DNA from: Priapulus caudatus
Taxonomy: Eukaryota; Priapulida; Priapulimorpha; Priapulimorphida; Priapulidae
DNA length: 51,919 nucleotides
Direction of reading: 5' to 3'
NCBI RefSeq assembly: GCF_000485595.1
Contig: NW_014577094.1
Coordinates: forward strand, 560,940-612,858
The notes under the pieces were generated by a model, which worked only from the letters and a program-made list of their open reading frames with translations, had not been told where the DNA came from and ran no database searches. A program made the translations under genes and the position numbers. Each line of letters starts with the position of its first letter. Position 1 is the first letter of the stretch. Of the stretch, positions 45,856 through 51,919 are shown in pieces.

Positions 45856-47053
45856 AAAGTTGTTGCAACGTTACGACGCGAAAGTTGTTGCAATGTTACG
45901 ACGCGAAAATTGTTGCAACGTTACGACGCCAAAGTTGTTGCAACGTTACAACACGAAAGTTGTTGCAACGTTACAACGTGAAAGTTTTTGCAACGATACG
46001 ACGCAAAAGTTTTTGCAACGTTACGACGCGAAAGTTGTTGCAACGTTACAACGCGAAAGTTGTTGCAAAGTTACGACGCGAAAGTTGTTGCAACGTTACG
46101 ACGCGAAAGTTGTTGCAACGTTACAACGCGAAAGTTGTTGCAACGTTACGACGCGAAAGTTGTTGCAACGTTACGACGCGAAAGTTGTTGCAACGTTACG
46201 ACGCGAAAGTTGTCACAACATTACGACGCGAAAGTTGTCGCAACGTTACGACGCGAAAGTTGTCGCAACGTTACGACGCGAAAGTTGTTGCAACATTACG
46301 ACGCGAAAGTTGTTGCAACGTTACAACGCGAAAGTTGTTGCAACGTTATAACGCAAAAGTTGTTGCAACGTTACGACGCGAAAGTTGTCACAACATTACG
46401 ACGCGAAAGTTGTCGCAACGTTACGACGCGAAAGTTGTCGCAACGTTACGACCCGAAAGTTGTCGCAACGTTACGACCCGAAAGTTGTCGCAACGTTACG
46501 ACCCGAAAGTTGTCGCAACGTTACGACCTGAAAGTTGTCGCAACGTTACGACGCGAAAGTTGTCGCAACGTTACGACGCGAAAGTTGTTGCAACGTTACG
46601 ACGCGAAAGTTGTTGCAACGTTACAACGCGAAAGTTGTTGCAACGTTACGATGCGAAAGTTGTTGCAAGGTTACGACGCGAAAGTTGTTGCAATATTACG
46701 ACGCGAAAGTTGTTGCAACATTACGGCGCGAAAGTTGTTGCAACGTTACGACCCGAAAGTTGTCGCTACGTTACGACGCTAAAGTTGTTGCAACGTTACG
46801 ACGCAAAAGTTGTCGCAACGTTACGATGCGAAAGTTGTTGCAACGTTACGACGCAAAGTTGTTGCAACGTTACGACGCGAAAGTTGTCGCAACGTTACGA
46901 TGCGAAAGTTGTTGCAACGTTACGACGCAGTTGTTGCAACGTTACGACGCAAAAGTTGTTGCAACGTTACAACGCAAAAGTTGTTGCAACGTTACGACGC
47001 AAAAGTTGTTGCAACGTTACGACGCAAAAGTTGTCGCAAATTTACGATGCAAA
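45856..47053 (+). repeat. 25-bp minisatellite, ~48 units, open in the + frames
   Basis: Unit 'aaagttgttgcaacgttacgacgcg' variants; it contains the palindromes GTTGCAAC and AACGTT. Because 25 is not a multiple of 3 and the unit has no stop in any + frame, long open frames result, with a 25-residue period. Variants (ttg/tcg, gcg/ccg/gca) are arranged in a higher-order pattern: a distinctive 'gtcacaacatt' unit occurs twice exactly 175 bp (7 units) apart, at 46211 and 46386. Two short units near 46850 and 46925 change frame. One frame (46535-48013) continues without a stop into integrase. Confidence 0.95.
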
Positions 47054-47083
47054 CCCCACATATCCCACATCCATATCCCACAG

Positions 47084-48244
47084 TCAGTGAAGGAATATGA
47101 TATTGAAGCACAATTAGTAATTCCGGAGACATTTATTACAGCAGTAACCGCAGCACATCCTGACGACAAACTTGGCGCTCATTTCGGCTTTGCAAGAACG
47201 TATAATTCCATACGTCAACGATACTTCTGGAACAAGATGTACGTAACAATTAAGGATTACATTAACAGATGTACAGTGTGTAAGTCAAAAAAACTAACCC
47301 ATGAGATAATCCCACGTCACGGTTGCCCTAAGGTGTTACTTTCAGACAATGGGACAGAATTTGTAAATGCACTCATGACTAAACTAACAACCCATTTTAA
47401 GATTAACGCTATCAGATGTGCACCCTACCACCCAGCTTCCAACGCCTCATGCGAACGCTTTCATCGCGTTATTAATTCATTTTTTGCAAAATATGTTCAC
47501 CCTGCGCAGAATAACTGGGACGTTTTACTCCCCTCCTTATTAGCGGCATATCGTATGAGTATTCATGCTACAACCTTACATTCACCCTTCTACCTTTTAT
47601 ATTCTAGGGCCCCTGTGTTTCCTCTCGATAACGTGTTGTTACCTAGGCGCAAAGGTTATGATAAGGAACCCCTGTCACAAAGCATAGAACGGTTTCATCA
47701 CGCATATTCGCATCTGAAAGAGGCAACAAGGAAGGTTAGGAAACGAAATAAGAGGCTCTACGATAGAAGGGCAAGAGCTCATGAATTCAAGGTAGGGGAC
47801 GCCGTATATTACCACGATCCGACACTGAAGCTACACACGACTGCCAAAATATCAGCTCCGTGGAAACCGTATTTCACAGTTACAAAAGTTATAACCCCTA
47901 AGAAGTGTTTGTTGCAACATGAGACAACAAGACGCAAGATAACAGCGCATGTTGACAACCTCCGAGCAGCTCATCCATATTTGCGTTGGGACCAGCCTGA
48001 TAAGGAAGCCTAGGGAGAACAACAGGAACAGCTGCACGACAAACCTACGAGGAGGCAGCCATTACGATTAGCAACGTGCGCCGATGGCTCGGATGAAGAG
48101 AAAGTGCAAGGGCAAGTATCATCCGATAATGATTTCAGCGACAGCGACCTCATACCCTTAGCAAGATTGATTCCGGGACCGTCGCACACACCATCCATTC
48201 GAGCCGACCATTCGGATTCCTCTGATCAAGGACATTCTGAATAA
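47084..48244 (+). pseudogene. Integrase with internal deletion (element 2)
   Basis: It contains the HHCC finger (HPDDKLGAHFGFAR, YINRCTVCKSKK). Directly after the second Cys pair the sequence jumps to EIIPRHGCP, so about 75 residues, including the first catalytic Asp, are missing without loss of frame. The second Asp (LSDNGTEF) and the Glu (ASCERFHR) are present. The C-terminal domain follows (RKRNKRLYDRRARAH, PWKPYFTVTKVI, HVDNLRAAHPY). A TAG at 48011-48013 is followed in the same frame by an acidic tail (DNDFSDSDLIPLARL) to TAA 48242, matching the tail of element 1, so the TAG may be a nonsense mutation. The frame is open leftwards through the minisatellite. The protein cannot be catalytic. 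Confidence 0.8.
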
Positions 48245-48434
48245 ATAGGCCTCGAATCGGAACGGACACCACGACTACCAGGTTGCTGAAGCTATACAAT
48301 GAACTCTAAGCTATAATTCGATCAAACAATCAACTCCTACATACTAATAAAAACAAAATGCTGCGCAGCATAGGAGGCGTATTGTAGGAGCAGTATCAAA
48401 CACTAAGAGTTCATGACATCTCGTTATTTTTGAT

Positions 48435-48456
48435 TTTTCTGTTTTGTTCTTTACAG
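48435..48456 (+). promoter_or_regulatory. Putative env splice acceptor (element 2)
   Basis: A long pyrimidine tract ends in TTTACAG (AG 48455-48456), immediately before the env frame. It occupies the same position as in element 1, supporting expression of env from a spliced RNA. No donor was seen. Confidence 0.55.
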
Positions 48457-49798
48457 AAACTACCTTCTGCGAAACACTACGCATCTATTTGCGGCGACGC
48501 TCTTGCTAGCCATCACATTAGTAAGAACCAAATTATTTATTCCGAGAGGTAATCTCGCAATTACTCAAAGCAGTTGGACAATTGTATTTACCCTCGACCT
48601 ATCCCCCGTTAAAACATATATGAGAAGTATTGATGGCCAAATCCAGTATTTATTCACTGAACGCACGAAACGTTCATCAACGGCTAAACAGATCTATTCC
48701 AAATTATCTACCCGAGAGCCCATTAAGAACCCATTACAAGAAGCCATAAGAAAATGGTTGCACACTAATACACCCGATTCACACATAAATGCGACCGTGC
48801 AGCGTGAGATCGAGGAAAATAACGATCAATTCAGGGAAATTATAGAGGTATTTATAAAGAGACATGCATCAGATTTTAGGACCCGTTATCAGCGACTTTC
48901 TCAACGTATTGACGACCTCACCTTCATGTTTTCAACCACCGAATATCGCACGAAGTGCTCTCTTTTTCCTTTTATGGGTAAAATCCAAAAAGTTCTTTAC
49001 GGGGTAGCAACAGAAAGTGACATCACTGAATTGCAGGCTAGAATATCAAAGTTTGAACTAACTCAAGGAGCTTTTCAACATGCTATCGAAGAGTCCCTCA
49101 CAGTTTTGAATTGAACAAAAACCCAGGTAAAACTTAATCACGACACTATTAACGAACTCATTACAGGTGTCGAGAATATGAGACAATTTGTCAACGGCAT
49201 CAATAATCGCCTGGTAACTTTGGCGATTACTGTCAACGCTAGAACAGCGGCGATAATTCAGTTGCAAACAACCATTGATATGATGATTCTAACATTGCAG
49301 GATGTTACAAATATCGTAGCCGACTTAGAACATTCTTTAACCAATTGTCTTCTCGGAAAATTACCTATATCTTTGGTCGCCCCCTCACAACTTCAGACGA
49401 TTTTACGTGACATTAAACAGGTCGTACCTAATTATCTTTCTATTCCTAAATCTTTAGATGACAGCATCTTGTATTATTATAGCCTCTTACAAACCATTGT
49501 AGTCCCCGTACAGGATTCATTTCACATAGTAACATTTTTACCTTTACGCCACATAGGGCAGGTCTTTAATATTTATCACATTTTACCAGCCCCAGAATAT
49601 ATCAACAGCACTTCCGCCAATGTTTACTATGCCTTAGACAAGGAATACATAGCTTTCGCCCAAGTCAAAACCCGCTATTTTTATCCAAAGTCTGAGCTTG
49701 TTCAGAAATGTTTACGTGAAGCACACGATATGTGTCAGGCAGAGTCAGAGATATACTACGTAAGGACCAAATGTAGGGACGTAGTTTGTATGTTATAA

Positions 49799-50960
49799 AT
49801 TAATGTATAAATAATCAAGAAGACATATAGAATTTGTGTTCAATTAAAGAAATATATTGTTTACAAACATAGCAGTCACCATCTCGTCGTCCCGTCCTGT
49901 CCTGCTCCCACCGTCAGTTACCATCCTCAGTTCCAACCGTCCCGTTCAAATGCTCTTCCAATCTTTATATATGACTCTCTCGTCCAATCACAGCCCAGTT
50001 CCCCTTTACTCTAACCAATCACACACCACCACTCTCTCTCTTATTCAAACTATTACGCGCGAATGCACACATGGCCAGCATGTGTGCAAGTGTCAAACTA
50101 ACTCTGTAGCCCATATCTGCTAGTACCCAACCTAACTAATTCTAATCTACATGCGAAATGGTCGATCCTAACCTATGCCTCTACATTTACCAATTCAATG
50201 CAACATATGTAAAACAGCTGTTACATTTACCTCCCGCTTCATCAAAACGATGATCCCATCATCGAATTCAGCGTCCCGCTGATCTAAATGCCCTGTTTAA
50301 CTAATTCCCAAGCCCCCATATCTAACACACACACACACACACACACTCACAAACACACACACTCACACCTGTTCCTGACAAAATAGAGCCCAACATCAAA
50401 TAAATTCCTTCCTTTGTCCATCATACCGTCTACAATAACTCCTTCATTGAACACATCCCCCCTCCAAACATAATAACTATTCACAAGTTTACACAACCTA
50501 TTACCTATGGTACCAAAGCCAGTACCATGGTATTCCAATGCTATGGCTTACACTGCCGCCAACAAAACCTCACTGACCACACTGATATAAACCCATACCT
50601 GACACGAATTGCCAAGTAAACCATCTGTGCAATAATACAATTCCTTAAAAACCCTGAAACGACACCTGAAAAGAGAGAAACAACACACAACTACACCAAC
50701 CCAATGCAACACAACAACTCAATAAATACCAACACTGCAGAACCTGAAATAAAACCCCCAAAACCCAAAATGTACCATAATACATAATACATACGGTATA
50801 CCTGAAATACAAAACAACAACTCAATGAAATATATACAATACAATATAATAATCTTGATGTTCGACGATGTTACGATGTTAGGATGTCCTCCCTGGTCTT
50901 GATGTTTGGTTGATGTTTGATCTTGATGTTGATGGTTGATCAACTGATTGCTCTATAGCA
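49799..50960. mobile_element. Insertion splitting env (unclassified)
   Basis: About 1.16 kb of AT-rich, non-coding sequence lies between two parts of the same env. A TGTT-like duplication may flank it (near 49790 and 50962). It includes a CA microsatellite (50329-50370) and 'gatgttgatg' repeats at 50850-50945. No transposase or LTR signature is clear. Confidence 0.5.
50329..50370. repeat. (CA)n microsatellite
   Basis: Interrupted CA run within the env insertion. Confidence 0.9.
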
Positions 50961-51162
50961 TTGTTTTTAAAACAGGCACAGCAAGTGCAACAAAATTGCC
51001 AACGCAGAGTTAATTTGTTGTCTCATCCAAAACATATCATAACCTACATCGGAAATGGCCTTTGGGTCATAGCGCCGATCCAACCTTTTTGCTTAACAAT
51101 TTCGGGTCAAACATCTAATAACCATGTCCCCGTTGTAACAGACATCCAGATAAAGACTAGAC

Positions 51163-51420
51163 GATCTGCAGCACGGATATCCGCGCGAAGCGCGCCAACG
51201 CCGCCTTGCGGCAAAAACTAACACAGGATCGCTGCCCCCACTCAAAAAGCTTTACATATGCTCTTCGAGTAAGGGCTCAAGCCGTATTATCGGTCCCTTC
51301 AGCAGTTGTGGCCATTGCAAGGCGGCTTTGACTACCCAGGTAGGCAGACAGCTGCTCGAAATGATCGCACAAAATTTTTGGCTATTCGGCGCGCTTTGTT
51401 TCCTGTAAAAAACAGACGTT
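51163..51420. repeat. Diverged copy of the 37454-37700 repeat
   Basis: Shares 'gacgatctgcag', 'ggatatccgcgcgaagcg', 'gccattgca' and 'ctacccaggtaggcag' in the same order and orientation with 37454-37700. It begins where env similarity ends. Confidence 0.6.
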
Positions 51421-51880
51421 TAGTTCCCCCCCATCACTCTAAATCAGTGTACATCTGTCTACTAGATATTGCGTCCAATAGATGGCGGCACGAGTCTATG
51501 CACGAGTCTATATCCATATCATTTGCCTACGACTTTGCTTGCACACCGGTCGGCGGGCTATATGCGGGTATAAGCCGCCGGTGTAATTCATTTCGTGCGC
51601 CCGGCACTTTGGCGCCGACGAGACGCTAATTGGAGTTTACTTGTAAATAAATGTTAACGGATGGAGGGGGCAAAAACGCTACCTCTCAGCACACGCACGT
51701 GATCTGGCTAGCTTGGTTAGGTGCGTAGTGGGTTCTTACGACCTGCGCACGATAGCCTGTGACCCGGGGGGTGCATTCATTCTGCGGCGCGTCTACAACT
51801 GCAGGCGTGACTGTTGGTTCGTGCGCGCACAACTATAGCATGCGTTTCTGGTGGCGAGCGACGCAAGTATAGTGTTATAT
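51421..51880. other. Right-edge sequence, nothing recognised
   Basis: No gene identified. An AATAAA occurs at about 51646. Confidence 0.4.
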
Positions 51881-51917
51881 AGGAGTAGATAATAGAAGTC
51901 TTCTATTATCTACTCCT
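51881..51917. repeat. Perfect hairpin at the window edge
   Basis: 18-bp arms ('aggagtagataatagaag' and its complement) with a one-base loop. The arm resembles the inverted repeat motif at 43371 (agagtagataata). Confidence 0.9.
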
Positions 51918-51919
51918 GA

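Larger units (their letters stand above)
47084..51142 (+). mobile_element. Env-bearing Ty3/gypsy-like retroelement fragment (element 2)
   Basis: Order: integrase zinc finger, partial core, C-terminal domain, env. Related throughout to element 1 at 857-3349 on the other strand. The 5' part (gag, protease, reverse transcriptase) is absent, its place taken by the 25-bp minisatellite. Env is interrupted by a TGA and by about 1.16 kb of foreign sequence (49799-50960). After 51142 it runs into sequence related to 37454-37700. No LTR pair. Defective. Confidence 0.8.
48457..51142 (+). pseudogene. env: F-type envelope-like gene, interrupted (element 2)
   Basis: The frame from the acceptor begins with a hydrophobic segment (signal-peptide-like) but has no ATG where element 1 has one. 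It continues through FIPRGNLAITQSSW (also recognisable in element 1). At the furin-like site the basic residue before the fusion-peptide-like segment is Cys (RTKC). A TGA at 49112-49114 interrupts the frame, which then continues to TAA at 49796-49798 (heptad-rich region, Cys-containing end). The Cys-rich C-terminal ectodomain (HPKHIITYIGNGLWVIAP) resumes at about 50961-51142, after an insertion. No transmembrane anchor is seen. Non-functional: start, cleavage site and continuity are all lost. Confidence 0.7.

Noticed and set aside
45856..47053. CRISPR-like array
   Set aside because: Units are contiguous 25-bp tandem repeats with no unique spacers, in a eukaryotic context.

Overview
This is a repeat-rich animal (metazoan) genomic segment, probably from a marine invertebrate. 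The only recognisable cellular gene is the 3' half of O-GlcNAc transferase (OGT), on the + strand. Twelve coding exons with GT/AG boundaries run from 5003 to the stop codon at 29157. They encode the last TPR repeats, both catalytic lobes, the intervening domain and the C-terminus. All the active-site residues I know from human OGT can be recognised. The earlier TPR exons lie to the left of the window. Split genes, a mosaic of DNA transposons and MITEs, env-bearing gypsy-like elements, an Academ-like transposon and a P2X7-C-terminal-domain-like fragment all suggest a sponge, cnidarian or similar animal. The species cannot be fixed from the sequence alone.

Layout. 1-3349: a decayed, truncated Ty3/gypsy-type retroelement on the - strand (integrase and env), probably inside an OGT intron. 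5003-29157: OGT. Introns 1 (8.7 kb) and 7 (8.3 kb) are swollen by nested repeats: hAT-like elements with 5-6 bp target duplications, a Harbinger-like MITE with a TAA duplication, foldback structures, and several families present two to four times in the window. 29158-31316: 3' flank with a MITE and candidate poly(A) signals. 31317-34690: a 3.4 kb DNA transposon fossil with inverted repeats of about 270 bp and an XPG/FEN1-like nuclease signature. 34697-36526: a MITE with a second, TTAA-flanked element nested exactly in its terminal repeat; the inner element carries a broken P2X7-CTD-like coding fragment. Next to it lies a long alternating purine-pyrimidine array. 36608-45235: further MITEs, an LTR in - orientation with a polypurine tract, GC-rich low-complexity sequence and tandem arrays. 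45856-47053: about 48 copies of a 25-bp minisatellite that is largely open on the + strand and runs in frame into the integrase of a second env-bearing gypsy-like element (47084-51142, + strand). Its env is broken by a stop and by a 1.16 kb insertion.

Most other long open frames are translations of tandem repeats or transposon debris. No CRISPR array, rRNA or convincing tRNA was seen. The most unusual signals are the P2X7-like fragment inside a TTAA-flanked transposon, the 25-bp array fused to integrase, the conserved env splice acceptor in the two gypsy-like elements, and internal paralogous empty sites that help date the insertions.
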